64,000 nt of DNA from an uncultured Ruminococcus sp. Lineage in GTDB: Bacteria > Bacillota > Clostridia > Oscillospirales > Acutalibacteraceae. Location: the NCBI GenBank assembly GCA_902802795.1, contig CADCNI010000007.1, positions 124,001-188,000 of the forward strand, given 5' to 3'. Both the position numbers and the translations under genes were made by a program. The notes below the pieces were generated by a model, which saw only the letters and a list, made by a program, of their open reading frames with translations, had not been told where the DNA came from and did no database searches. Of this stretch, positions 50,145 through 59,277 are shown piece by piece. How positions within the stretch are numbered: the stretch's first letter is position 1; each line of letters starts with the position of its first letter.

Positions 50145-50825
50145 TCAATCGGTAATGAAATTATTTATATCATCATAAAGATCATCTGTCGTGTCCACAT
50201 TGGTAAAGGATTCCGGCACTTCACCCGCCAGCACTGTCTCGGACACCGTAAAACTGTTTTCCGCCTCCGTGTAGGAAGAACATCCCGGTATAATGGCGGA
50301 AACGCCCACCTTTACATCGCATATAATGCGATGACGTGTCTGGTTGATGCCGGCACTGTCGAAATCGCTTTTCAGGTTCGCCGTCACATTGCCATAGAGT
50401 TCTATGCGCATTCTGATGCGCGGACCTCTGCCCGAGAGCAGGTCGATTCCCGTCAGCGTTCCCAACGGAATGGAAACTTCCCGCTCCTTATATTCCAGAA
50501 TTTTTTTTTGCACCTCATTGGAAAGCTCGGTTTTAAAGCGATTCATTTCCCGGATATTGGCCGTCATGGAACTGATGCTGCCATCTTCAAGCGTGTGGAG
50601 CGTAACAAAGGCTTCATAGTCGATATCTTCCCGCGACAGCACAGCTTCTGCCGCCTGATCAATTGCGTGATTGGATATGTACGCCGCCTGAATGGCAGTC
50701 ATTTGTTTTAATCTGGGACGAACTGCAAGATTGACAGCCACGAACAGCACTCCCGCTGCCAAAAGAGCCAGCCTGACACGCCGACCCATGGCGCGCTTGT
50801 CGATTTTGTGTCTCTGATATCTCAC
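50145..50825 (-). CDS. yunB: sporulation protein YunB-like
   Basis: A 226-residue protein with one N-terminal transmembrane helix (LALLAAGVLFVAVNLAV, about 18-34), followed by the conserved RPRLKQMTAIQAAYISNHAIDQAAE-type helix and then strand-rich segments VSIPLGTLTGIDLLSGRGPRI, which are typical of YunB. In Bacillus YunB is made in the mother cell during sporulation. The start is GTG 50825 (or TTG 50828), a few bases after AGAGGTG; the longer frame to 51005 would enter the terminator. It is oriented with ligA and lies downstream of the mal operon terminator. Confidence 0.8.
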   Translation of the reverse strand: MRYQRHKIDKRAMGRRVRLALLAAGVLFVAVNLAVRPRLKQMTAIQAAYISNHAIDQAAEAVLSREDIDYEAFVTLHTLEDGSISSMTANIREMNRFKTELSNEVQKKILEYKEREVSIPLGTLTGIDLLSGRGPRIRMRIELYGNVTANLKSDFDSAGINQTRHRIICDVKVGVSAIIPGCSSYTEAENSFTVSETVLAGEVPESFTNVDTTDDLYDDINNFITD

Positions 50826-50873
50826 CAAAATCACCTCTGCTGTTAGAATATGCACCCATAGACTGTATGTGAC

Positions 50874-50913
50874 AAAAAAAGCTGCCTGCCCCGAAGGACA
50901 AACAGCTTTTTTG
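50874..50913 (-). terminator. terminator of the malEFG operon
   Basis: AAAAAAAGCTG pairs with CAGCTTTTTTG around a loop of about 18 bases, with a T-run on the minus strand. It is about 55 bp beyond the malG stop at 50968. Confidence 0.85.
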
Positions 50914-50967
50914 TTTGGCTGGTTTGCTATGCGACAGGCTGCACAGTGCTTCTTGGGAAAAACAAAT

Positions 50968-51897
50968 TTAACCCTTGACAGCGCCGCCGGTAACGCCTTC
51001 GACATAGTATCTCTGCAAGCTCATAAAGAGAACCATGATCGGAACCGCAACAAGAACGGAACCTGCAGCGAACTGACGGAAGTACGTATAGATACGCTCT
51101 CTTTCAAGCATGGCGTACAAACCGACAGCCACCGTGTAGGTGTCATAGTTGGTACCCATGAGGAACTTAGCAAAGATGAAGTCCATCCAGGGACCCATGA
51201 AAGCATTCAACGCCTGATAGACGATAATGGGCTTGGACATGGGAAGAATAATCTGGAAGAAGACCTGTGCCTTATTCGCACCGTCAATCATAGCAGCTTC
51301 ATCCAGCGCCTTGGGCACTGTATCAAAGAAGCCTTTGCAGACGTAGAATCCCAGACCGGCACTACCGGAATAAACCAGCACCAGAGCCAGCAGTGTCTGA
51401 TGAATGCCAATCGACTTCAGAATGAAGTAAATAGCGATCATGGACATGAAGCCGGGGAACATGCCCATAACCAGAGCAATGTTCATAAAGGTCTTACGGA
51501 GCTTGAAGCGAAGTCTCGACATAACATAAGAAGTCGCTACAGCAAAGAAGGTGGAGATAATACAGGAAATGGTCGCAACAATAAAGGTATTGAGCCACAT
51601 TTTGGCAAAGTCAAAACCTTCTCTGGGCGTAAAAAGCTCCTTGAAGTTGTCAAGCGTATAGGTAGCGGTGTACTGAATATCGCCTTCGACCCATGTGTAG
51701 GGATGCGGGAAAAAGGTGGACGAGAACTGACCGGGCTCTGCACGGAATGCAGTAAGCACAACCCAAATAATCGGGATAACCCAAATGATTGACAAAACAG
51801 TCAAAAAGACATAACTGGCAATAAGAGCGGTTCTCTTTTGCGCGGCATAGCTCTTTGTCTTTTTGCCCGTAACAGCCGTAAGATTGTTTGCACTCAT
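50968..51897 (-). CDS. malG: maltodextrin ABC transporter permease (MalG-like)
   Basis: A 309-residue inner-membrane permease with six spans. The EAA loop EAAMIDGANKAQVFFQIILP (about 200-219) contacts the ATPase. The size, the extracytoplasmic loop after the first span (about 50-95) and the C-terminal YYVEGVTGGAVKG ending are typical of MalG/GanQ proteins of Firmicutes. Its start overlaps the malF stop by four bases (ATGA), so translation is coupled. Together with MalF and MalE it should import maltodextrins. The matching ATPase (MsmK/MalK type) is not in the window and is probably shared with other transporters. Confidence 0.92.
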   Translation of the reverse strand: MSANNLTAVTGKKTKSYAAQKRTALIASYVFLTVLSIIWVIPIIWVVLTAFRAEPGQFSSTFFPHPYTWVEGDIQYTATYTLDNFKELFTPREGFDFAKMWLNTFIVATISCIISTFFAVATSYVMSRLRFKLRKTFMNIALVMGMFPGFMSMIAIYFILKSIGIHQTLLALVLVYSGSAGLGFYVCKGFFDTVPKALDEAAMIDGANKAQVFFQIILPMSKPIIVYQALNAFMGPWMDFIFAKFLMGTNYDTYTVAVGLYAMLERERIYTYFRQFAAGSVLVAVPIMVLFMSLQRYYVEGVTGGAVKG

Positions 51898-53252
51898 TGG
51901 AAAGCGTCCTCCTCTTTATAAGATTTGGTATTTGTGTACGTAAGCAGCGAGAACGTAGCAGAAATAATGAAGATCAAAATACCGATGGTCGAAGCCAAGC
52001 TGTAGTCACGGTTATCCGAAGTCAGCTTGAAGAGCCATGTTACCAGCAAATCCGTATCGCCGGCCGAATAGTAATTCGCGTTGACAGGGCCGCCGCCTGT
52101 CAGCAGGTAAATCAGGTTGAAGTTATTGATGTTACCAATGAAAGTCTGAATCAGGTAAGGCGTAGTGGTGAAGATGATCTGGGGAAGCGTGATCTTAAAG
52201 AACATCTGTACCTTGTTCGCGCCGTCCACTGTAGCCGCCTCATAGAGATCCTGCGGGATATTCATCAAAATACCGCTTGACATCAGCATGGTGTGCGGAA
52301 TACCGATCCACATGTTGACAAAGATAACCGTAATCTTCGCCAGCGTCGGATCCTCAAAGAAAGGAATCGCACCGTCAATATTCTTTATAATGCCCATATT
52401 GATGAGGGTTCTGTTGACAACGCCGTAGTTAGAGAAGAAACATCTCATAACGAGCAGGGAAATGAACTGCGGCATCGCGATGGTGAGAACAAGAACCGCT
52501 CTCCAGAGCTTCTTGAACTTGACGTCTTTCTGGTTGATGATCAGCGCAACGATAATACCCGCAAAATAGTTGGTAAAGGTCGCAAAGAACGCCCAGATAA
52601 TTGTCCAAACCAAAGTGCCGAAGAAGGTACGGGACATTCTTTCGTCACCAATCAGGATGTTGCCGAAATTGCCAAGACCAATCCAGTGGAACAGGTTACC
52701 GGGAACCTGATGTTCTCTGTCGTAGTTGGTAAACGCGATGCAGATCATGTAGAGCAGCGGCAACACCGTGAAGGCAAGAATGCCGGTGATCGGAAGGAAG
52801 AGCATGGTGATATGGAACTTCTCATCCAGATACAGCTTTGCGTCATCCAGAAAGCTGGGAATCGGCTTGCCCTGCATTTCAAGCTTCTGCACCTGTCTGG
52901 CGCTCTTGACGTTGGCGCGCCAGACCATAACGAACGCGGCAATCACCATACAGGTCAAAACACCGTACAGAAGGAAGAGCATCGAGTTGTCGCCGAACAC
53001 GCGAACCGGCAGGATTTTGCCGGGAATCACTTCATCGTGGGTTTCCACCGTGCCCAGCGTTATCAGATTGACCAGATTCGTCGCGCCACCCATTATCATA
53101 AAGACAATGAAACCGATTTCAATTGCAAGGAACCCGATACCCTTTGCAAACTGCTTATGAGCCAAATTGGCGAAGCCCATAATCACAAAGGACAATTTTG
53201 TGGCAAATGAATCTTCAATCTTGATCTCGGATTCATCCTTTTTTTGAAACAT
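51894..53252 (-). CDS. malF: maltodextrin ABC transporter permease (MalF-like)
   Basis: A 452-residue permease with about eight hydrophobic spans. An N-terminal cytoplasmic and two-helix extension (about 1-120) precedes the permease core, which contains the EAA loop EAATVDGANKVQMFFKITLP (about 335-354). The family's large loop after the third span is shorter than in E. coli MalF. The order malE-malF-malG is the standard one. It is separated from malE by about 160 bp with a hairpin at 53298, and overlaps malG. Its partner is the ATPase elsewhere in the genome. Confidence 0.92.
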   Translation of the reverse strand: MFQKKDESEIKIEDSFATKLSFVIMGFANLAHKQFAKGIGFLAIEIGFIVFMIMGGATNLVNLITLGTVETHDEVIPGKILPVRVFGDNSMLFLLYGVLTCMVIAAFVMVWRANVKSARQVQKLEMQGKPIPSFLDDAKLYLDEKFHITMLFLPITGILAFTVLPLLYMICIAFTNYDREHQVPGNLFHWIGLGNFGNILIGDERMSRTFFGTLVWTIIWAFFATFTNYFAGIIVALIINQKDVKFKKLWRAVLVLTIAMPQFISLLVMRCFFSNYGVVNRTLINMGIIKNIDGAIPFFEDPTLAKITVIFVNMWIGIPHTMLMSSGILMNIPQDLYEAATVDGANKVQMFFKITLPQIIFTTTPYLIQTFIGNINNFNLIYLLTGGGPVNANYYSAGDTDLLVTWLFKLTSDNRDYSLASTIGILIFIISATFSLLTYTNTKSYKEEDAFQ

Positions 53253-53297
53253 ACGTCTATTCCTCTCTTTCTACAAGATTTTTTAGCCCTATGTTAA

Positions 53298-53349
53298 TTA
53301 TAGCCTGAACACACATAACGATTATACGTCCAAGGCATTCAGGCTATAA
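53298..53349 (-). promoter_or_regulatory. intercistronic hairpin between malE and malF
   Basis: TTATAGCCTGAA pairs perfectly with TTCAGGCTATAA (12 bp), with a 28-base loop and no T-run. A structure at this point in mal operons often protects the upstream malE message so that binding protein exceeds permease. That function is inferred. Confidence 0.7.
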
Positions 53350-53410
53350 TATAACTTTACTATCTCTTAGAACTTAATTTGAAAAATCATGCAAATGAAG
53401 CCAACCGGAC

Positions 53411-54664
53411 TTACATCGTCTTCCAAGACTCGATGTGCTTGGTGATTTCAGCCTTGATGTTGTCAGCACTGATCTTGCCGTCAAAGATGTCGGAATAGAG
53501 AGCGCCAAAGTCACCCCACCAATCCTGAGGAATAACAGGCTCCTGAACAACGATCATTTCGCCCTGCTTCATGTAAGCAGCGATAGCGGGATTGCTCTTG
53601 ATGGTGTCGTTCTCGATCAGCGAAAGAGCGGTCGGAATGGCAAGCTGCGGAGGATTCATGGCCTGCTTTGCTTCATACTTCTTGAGCTGAACATCAGCGC
53701 TGGAGAGGTACTGTGCCAGAGCGATAGCAACTTCAGGCTCCTTGGAAGCAGCGTTGACAGCATAATACTTAACGCCACCGAAGCAAGTCATCTGATACTC
53801 TTTGTCGTTCACCTTAACCTTAGGCAAAACGGTAACAGCAACATTATCGCCGAGAGCGCCAACAACCTTGCTGGCGTTCCAAGAACCGTCGAACCAAGCC
53901 GCAAGTTTGCCGTCCTTCAGCAGGCCGACAGCGTCTTCAGTGCTGCCCTTGTACATCTTGCCGGCGTTCTTCTGAACAAACTTCATCATCTCTACGCACT
54001 CATCGCTGTCGAAGGTGCAGTAGTCTCTGTTGGAGTTGGTATAGAGCTCGCCGCCGGCAGTAAGGATCCAGCAGGAAGAAAGGAACGCATTGGAGTCAAC
54101 ACCGATAGCCTTCGTGTCGCCGAGATCCTTCTCGAGCATGACGTTCAGGTCTTTTACTTCGTCCTCAGTAAAGAGGGTCTTGTTGTAATAAAGTGCGCAA
54201 GCGGTGTTAGGAGAATAGGGGAAACCATAGTAGTTGCCGTTGTAGAAGGCCTTAGCAGCGGTGCTATCGCCAACCAGATCCTTGATCTCCTTAACAACAT
54301 CTTCAGGCATAGCATAGATAGCCTTTGCGTCAGCAAGCTGAGCAGTCTGGTCGCCAGGTACGCCGAACACGTCAGCAGCAGCATTGATATCCTTCAGAGC
54401 TTCTTTGGAAGAGTCGTTTTCGCCAACGATCTTAACGTCGACGGTGACAGACTTGACATCGTCATGCTCATCAGCATAGGTCTTAGCGAAGTCAGAGGAC
54501 ACTTCCTTCAAGAAGTCCAGATCAGCTTCAGCACCCCAAAGAGTAAGGGAAACATCTCTAGCTTCAACAGCAGAAGAAACAACGGTTTCCTGCTTGGTGC
54601 AGCTTGCGAGTGCGCCGATTACCATAGCGGCCGCCAGTGAAAGTGCGAGAATTCTTTTTTTCAT
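53411..54664 (-). CDS. malE: maltodextrin-binding lipoprotein (MalE-like)
   Basis: A 417-residue solute-binding lipoprotein. The signal peptide ends in the lipobox ALASC (cysteine at 21), and the mature protein is acidic. Family features include LWGAEADLDFLKEVSSDF at the N-lobe, YSPNTACALYYNKTLF, and AWFDGSWNASKVVGALG, which are common to maltose/cyclodextrin-binding proteins of Firmicutes. It captures maltodextrins for MalFG. ATG 54664 follows GGAGGG. The leader has a promoter at 54769 and a perfect palindrome at 54694, making regulated expression likely. Confidence 0.93.
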   Translation of the reverse strand: MKKRILALSLAAAMVIGALASCTKQETVVSSAVEARDVSLTLWGAEADLDFLKEVSSDFAKTYADEHDDVKSVTVDVKIVGENDSSKEALKDINAAADVFGVPGDQTAQLADAKAIYAMPEDVVKEIKDLVGDSTAAKAFYNGNYYGFPYSPNTACALYYNKTLFTEDEVKDLNVMLEKDLGDTKAIGVDSNAFLSSCWILTAGGELYTNSNRDYCTFDSDECVEMMKFVQKNAGKMYKGSTEDAVGLLKDGKLAAWFDGSWNASKVVGALGDNVAVTVLPKVKVNDKEYQMTCFGGVKYYAVNAASKEPEVAIALAQYLSSADVQLKKYEAKQAMNPPQLAIPTALSLIENDTIKSNPAIAAYMKQGEMIVVQEPVIPQDWWGDFGALYSDIFDGKISADNIKAEITKHIESWKTM

Positions 54665-54693
54665 TGGATAAACCCTCCAGTAAAAATTTTGTT

Positions 54694-54712
54694 AAACGTC
54701 AAAATGACGTTT
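54694..54712. promoter_or_regulatory. palindrome in the malE leader, possible operator
   Basis: AAACGTCA-AAA-TGACGTTT, a perfect 8-bp inverted repeat 30 bp upstream of the ATG and about 60 bp downstream of the -10. It lacks the central CG expected in LacI-family operators, so the binding protein is unknown. Confidence 0.55.
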
Positions 54713-54768
54713 TTCACAATTTTTTTAGGTTTTACGGACTTTTTTTATTCTCGTCCGAACCTGTGAAT

Positions 54769-54797
54769 ATGATACCTCAAATTGTACGATTTGTCAA
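54769..54797 (-). promoter_or_regulatory. promoter of the malEFG operon
   Basis: On the minus strand a perfect TTGACA, a 17-bp spacer and TATCAT. Confidence 0.8.
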
Positions 54798-54895
54798 TAG
54801 TTTTTTCAAAAATTTTTTAGTATTTTTTAGTTTTTTTTCATAGTTCATCTGTATTTTCTTCATAAAACCGCGAAAAACAGACGATTTTACCAAAA

Positions 54896-54947
54896 AACAA
54901 GAGCCGCCATTCACAAGATTTTTTCCAGTAAATCGCGGCTCGTTGTT
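54896..54947 (-). terminator. terminator of the malQ-glgP operon
   Basis: AACAAGAGCCGC pairs with GCGGCTCGTTGTT; the minus-strand T-run follows. It lies about 100 bp beyond the glgP stop. The remaining AT-rich DNA up to the malE start holds only the promoter and palindrome listed. Confidence 0.85.
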
Positions 54948-55048
54948 AATTTTAGCTATAAGGTTGGTTTGTCATTTTCAACAAAGTTGAAAGGGGTCAC
55001 CAAAGATGAATGACACGACATACCGTCTCTACACATTGCGAATTAAAC

Positions 55049-57385
55049 TTACACGCCCCAGATTTCAGCAGCATATTCCTCGATGGTTCTGTCGCTGGAG
55101 AACTTGCCGGAATTGGCCATGTTCATGAAGCACTTCTTGGTGAACGCCTTTTTGTCGGAATAATCAGCGTTGCACTTGAGCTTTGCATCACAATAGGGAA
55201 TGAGATCGAGAAGGATATAATAATGGTCAGGCTGATGCCAGTGAGCACCATTAATGAGAGACTCGTAGAGATCACGGAACATACCTGTACCGCCATCGTC
55301 AAACGTACCGTCCACCAGGGTATCGAGTACCTCCTTGATGCGGGGATTGCTGTTATAGATGTCCTTGGACTTGTAGGTCTGGCTGATCTTTTCGATATCC
55401 TCCACTCTCGCGCCGAAGATATAGTTGTTCTCTTCGCCTGCCTGCTCGACGATTTCGACATTGGCGCCGTCAAATGTCCCCAGCGTCACCGCACCGTTGA
55501 GCATAAACTTCATATTTCCCGTACCGGAAGCCTCGGTGCCAGCGGTGGAAATCTGCTCGGAAACGTCGGCAGCGGGAGTGAGTTTTTCAGCATAAGAAAC
55601 ATTATAATTGGAAACAAAGGAGACGGAGAGATACTGACTGACCTCAGGGTCGGCAGCGATCATTTTGCCGATCTCGTTAATGAACTTGATGATACCCTTG
55701 GCTCTGTAATAACCGGGAGCAGCCTTTGCGCCGAAGATAAAGGCAGTCGGGTTGAAATTCTTGATGCGGCCTTCCTTAATGCCAAAGTAGATGTCCAAGA
55801 TGGAGAAAGCATTGAGAAGCTGACGCTTGTACTCATGCAGTCTCTTGACCTGAATATCGAAAATGAAGTCGGGGTTCACCTCAAAGCCGTCCATCTTCTT
55901 CATATACTCCGCCAGTTCGACCTTCTTCTGGTGCTTGATGTCGGCAAATCTTCTCAAAGTCTCGTCGTCATCGGCAAACTGCTCCATCTTCTTGAGTTCA
56001 AAGAGGTCAGTGATCCAGCCGCTGCCGATTTTTTCGGTGATAAAGTCCGCCAGTTCCCGGTTGGCGAGCGCCAGCCAGCGGCGCTGGGTGATGCCGTTGG
56101 TCTTGTTGTTGAAACGCTCGGGATAGAGCTTATACCACTCGTTGAGCGCGGTATTCTTGAGAATATCCGTGTGAATCTGCGCCACACCGTTGATGGAATG
56201 GGTGGCGTAAATGGCAATGCGCGCCATATGAACCTGATCGTTGTCGATGATGCGGTAGATCTTGGCGGCGTCGCCGATAATGCCCTTCGATTCGAGATCT
56301 TCCTGGAGAATCTTGTCAAGGATAATGACATAATTGTAGACTTCCGGAATCACGTCGATAAAGAGGTTGGTGTTCCACTTTTCAAGCGCTTCAGGCATGA
56401 TGGTGTGGTTGGTATAGGCAAAGGTCTCCTTTGCGTAAGCCACAGCATCCTTGACGTCAATCTTCTCTTCTTCCACGAGAATTCTCATGAATTCAGGGAT
56501 GGAAACAACCGGATGGGTGTCGTTGAGCTGAATGGCGTATTCCTTGGAAAACTGCGAAAAATCAGAGCCGTGCTTTGCCTTGTACTTGCGGATCATATCC
56601 TGCAAAGAAGCGCTGGAGAAGAAATACTGCTGCTTAAGACGGAGCATTTTGCCTTCGTAGGTTTCATCGTTGGGATAGAGGACGGAGGAAATGACTTCTG
56701 CGTCGTTCTTTTCCGCAATGGAAGCGGCTCTGTTGTTGCGGTTAAACTGGTCGAAATCGAACTCATTGACCGCCTCCGCCTGCCACAGACGGAGGTTGTT
56801 GACGGTCTTGCCGCCAAAACCGATCACCGGCATGTCATAGGGAACTGCCTTCACAGTCTGACCGGAGAACTTGATAAGAACGGTTTCGTCATCGCGGCGA
56901 ATGGACCACGGATCGCCGTAGCTCTGCCAGTCGTCCGCCTTTTCTTTCTGGAAGCCGTTTTCAAAATACTGCTTGAAAAGACCGTATTTGTAACGGATGC
57001 CATAGCCGTCCAGCGGAATATTCTGGGTGGCGGCGGAGTCGATGAAACAGGCAGCGAGACGGCCAAGACCGCCGTTGCCGAGAGCGTCGTCTTCAATATC
57101 TTCAAATACGTTGATGTCAATGCCCTCTTCCGCAAGAATCTCCTTGGTATCCTCGAGGAGACCGAGATTGAGAAGATTGCTGTAGATCATGCGGCCGATG
57201 AGGAATTCAGCGGACAGATACGCAGCTCTCTTGGCGCCGGTGAATTTGTCCGCGCCGCGGTAAGCCTGGGCAACAGCCGCCTTGGAAACGGCGTTGTACA
57301 GTTCCTTGGTTGTAGCGGTAGCAAGGGTCTTACCCGCGTCAAGCTCCAGGCATTTGATAACATCATTCTTAAAAGTGGTATTCAA
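55049..57385 (-). CDS. glgP: glycogen/maltodextrin phosphorylase
   Basis: A 778-residue family 35 glycosyltransferase that releases glucose-1-phosphate from alpha-1,4 glucans. The PLP-binding Lys626 lies in EASGTGNMKFMLNG, the nucleotide/phosphate loop is GNGGLGRLAACF (about 103-114), and the pair IQLNDTHPVVSIPEFM marks the active-site cleft. The length is that of the bacterial GlgP without regulatory extension. The start is TTG 57385, nine bases after GGGAGG, and six bases after the malQ stop, so the two are co-translated. It works with MalQ on dextrins supplied by MalEFG and the surface amylase. Confidence 0.96.
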   Translation of the reverse strand: MNTTFKNDVIKCLELDAGKTLATATTKELYNAVSKAAVAQAYRGADKFTGAKRAAYLSAEFLIGRMIYSNLLNLGLLEDTKEILAEEGIDINVFEDIEDDALGNGGLGRLAACFIDSAATQNIPLDGYGIRYKYGLFKQYFENGFQKEKADDWQSYGDPWSIRRDDETVLIKFSGQTVKAVPYDMPVIGFGGKTVNNLRLWQAEAVNEFDFDQFNRNNRAASIAEKNDAEVISSVLYPNDETYEGKMLRLKQQYFFSSASLQDMIRKYKAKHGSDFSQFSKEYAIQLNDTHPVVSIPEFMRILVEEEKIDVKDAVAYAKETFAYTNHTIMPEALEKWNTNLFIDVIPEVYNYVIILDKILQEDLESKGIIGDAAKIYRIIDNDQVHMARIAIYATHSINGVAQIHTDILKNTALNEWYKLYPERFNNKTNGITQRRWLALANRELADFITEKIGSGWITDLFELKKMEQFADDDETLRRFADIKHQKKVELAEYMKKMDGFEVNPDFIFDIQVKRLHEYKRQLLNAFSILDIYFGIKEGRIKNFNPTAFIFGAKAAPGYYRAKGIIKFINEIGKMIAADPEVSQYLSVSFVSNYNVSYAEKLTPAADVSEQISTAGTEASGTGNMKFMLNGAVTLGTFDGANVEIVEQAGEENNYIFGARVEDIEKISQTYKSKDIYNSNPRIKEVLDTLVDGTFDDGGTGMFRDLYESLINGAHWHQPDHYYILLDLIPYCDAKLKCNADYSDKKAFTKKCFMNMANSGKFSSDRTIEEYAAEIWGV

Positions 57386-57391
57386 GTTTTT

Positions 57392-58906
57392 TTACCTCCC
57401 GTAAATTTCGACAAGCTTTGCAATTCTTGCGGCGAGCTTGTCAGACATCTGCGACTTAACAGCTCTCCATTCCCAGTTACCGCCGAGTTTAGACGGAAAA
57501 TTCATTCTGGCGGAATTGTCAAGACCGAGATAATCCTGCAACTGATAGATGACCGTGTGCGCGCAGGACATAAAGCCGACACGGATAATGGCGTCAGGGA
57601 TATCTCCTATTGTCTCGCAGCCAAGATATTCCACAGCGTATCTCAGTTCTTCAATATCCTTATTGTCATCGCAGAAATAGCCCACCAGCGTTTCGTTGTC
57701 GTGGGTACCGCCATATACAACATAATTCGGGGTAATGTTATGAGGCAGGAAAACATTGTCGTTGCCGCCGTCAAAGCCGAACTGGAGCACCTTCATGCCC
57801 GGATAACCCACCTTTTTGAGCAGAGCCTCCACTCTCTCGTCGGATACGCCAAGATCTTCGGCAATCACGAGAGAATCGCCCAGCACCGTGTTGATCGCGT
57901 TGATCAGTTTGATACCCGGACCCGGCATCCACTTGCCCTCAATGGCGGTGGTGGCTCCGGCGGGAATCGAATAATACTTCACCACACCGATAAAATGGTC
58001 GATGCGGATAACGTCGTAGATCTTAGCGGATGCGCCCATGCGCTGCTTCCACCAGGAGAAACGATCCTTCTCCATCGCTTCCCAGTTATAGAGAGGATTG
58101 CCCCAGAGCTGACCCTCCGCAGAGAAATTATCCGGCGGCACACCCGCCACCTTAATGGGCTTCATCTGGTCGTCGAGCTGGAACATATCGCCGTGTACCC
58201 ATGTATCGGCGCTGTCCATCGAGACATAGATGGGAATATCGCCGATAATCTTGATACCATTGGCGTTGGCGTACTCTTTGAGCCGATTCCACTGCTCAAA
58301 AAACTTATACTGCACAAACTTCCAGAAATCAATATCATCCGCAAGCTTTTCAGTGTACGCCTTGACCGCCTGGGGCTTTCTCAGACGGATGTCATCGTCC
58401 CACAGCGACCACTCACGGTTGTCAAAATAAAATTCGAGCGCCATGTAAAGACTGTAATCGTCCAGCCAGAATACATTCTCCTCGCAAAACGCCGCGTATT
58501 CGGGCGTACTCTTGTGAGCACTGCGTTCGTAGGCCTTGCGAAGCACCGTAAATCTTGATTCAAAAATCTTGGCGTAATCCACCTTTGCGGCGTCCCAGCC
58601 CCAATCGTGGCAATTGATCTCGTCATACTGGAGAAGACCTTCCTCCGCCAGTGTGTCCAGATCAATAAAATAGGGGTTGCCCGCAAACGCGGAAAACGAC
58701 TGATAAGGCGAATCACCGAAACTGGTCGGTCCGATAGGCAGAACCTGCCAGTAACGCTGCTGCGCCTTCTTGAGAAAATCGACAAATTCATAGGCCGCTT
58801 TGCCAAGTGTACCTATACCGTAAGGCGACGGCAGACTGGTAATGGGCAGCAATATACCCGATGCACGCGGAAATGAACATGCTTCCTTCTGAACCAACAA
58901 AATCAC
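57392..58906 (-). CDS. malQ: 4-alpha-glucanotransferase (amylomaltase)
   Basis: A 504-residue GH77 enzyme that transfers maltodextrin segments and frees glucose, giving GlgP longer chains to phosphorolyse. It opens with ASGILLPITSLPSPYGIG. The catalytic nucleophile is Asp303 in RIDHF, the acid/base is Glu350 in IAEDLG, and the third acid is Asp403 in THDNET. The start may be GTG 58906 or the in-frame TTG at 58900, which is better spaced from GGGAAGG. It is first in the malQ-glgP operon, which diverges from the surface amylase gene. Confidence 0.95.
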   Translation of the reverse strand: MILLVQKEACSFPRASGILLPITSLPSPYGIGTLGKAAYEFVDFLKKAQQRYWQVLPIGPTSFGDSPYQSFSAFAGNPYFIDLDTLAEEGLLQYDEINCHDWGWDAAKVDYAKIFESRFTVLRKAYERSAHKSTPEYAAFCEENVFWLDDYSLYMALEFYFDNREWSLWDDDIRLRKPQAVKAYTEKLADDIDFWKFVQYKFFEQWNRLKEYANANGIKIIGDIPIYVSMDSADTWVHGDMFQLDDQMKPIKVAGVPPDNFSAEGQLWGNPLYNWEAMEKDRFSWWKQRMGASAKIYDVIRIDHFIGVVKYYSIPAGATTAIEGKWMPGPGIKLINAINTVLGDSLVIAEDLGVSDERVEALLKKVGYPGMKVLQFGFDGGNDNVFLPHNITPNYVVYGGTHDNETLVGYFCDDNKDIEELRYAVEYLGCETIGDIPDAIIRVGFMSCAHTVIYQLQDYLGLDNSARMNFPSKLGGNWEWRAVKSQMSDKLAARIAKLVEIYGR

Positions 58907-58939
58907 AACCTTCCCGGAAAGTTAAAAATTGCCATATGC

Positions 58940-58968
58940 ATATTACCATAAATCTGTCCGACTGTCAA
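58940..58968 (-). promoter_or_regulatory. promoter of malQ-glgP
   Basis: On the minus strand TTGACA, a 17-bp spacer and TAATAT lie about 35 bp upstream of the start. The 370-bp divergent region also contains CACAAAAGAGC / GCTCTTGTG, an imperfect inverted repeat (about 59021-59063), and tandem TTGACAG boxes near 59115-59135. Confidence 0.7.
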
Positions 58969-59159
58969 TAGATTATCGGGCGATTCGTTTAAATTTTTTT
59001 GTCTTTCCTCACCCAAAAGCCACAAAAGAGCCCATGCGATTTGTCTCCTTTAACGCTCTTGTGCGCAGAAGTCAACAGCATTTTTCTTTATCTGACGGAT
59101 GACCGCCTCTTAGTCTTGACAGTTCTTGACAGTTTTTTCAATAAAAAAACAAAATTTAA

Positions 59160-59188
59160 TTGACAATGCCTCCCGAATCTTTTATAAT
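59160..59188 (+). promoter_or_regulatory. promoter of the surface amylase gene
   Basis: Perfect TTGACA, 17-bp spacer and perfect TATAAT, consistent with a strong promoter. The following leader contains CAACAAA and TTGTTTGTTG elements that form an imperfect inverted repeat (59190-59225), a possible operator. Confidence 0.85.
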
Positions 59189-59277
59189 AGAATCAAATCC
59201 AACAAATAACAGCTTGTTTGTTGATTAATTTACGAACAACTTCCCAAGCGCGTTATCGGCAAACAAGGAAAGGATGA

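Noticed and set aside
55010..58558. An 1182-codon open frame on the plus strand
   Set aside because: It is the antisense of glgP and malQ, whose catalytic residues are all present. The long opening is a result of codon bias on the other strand.
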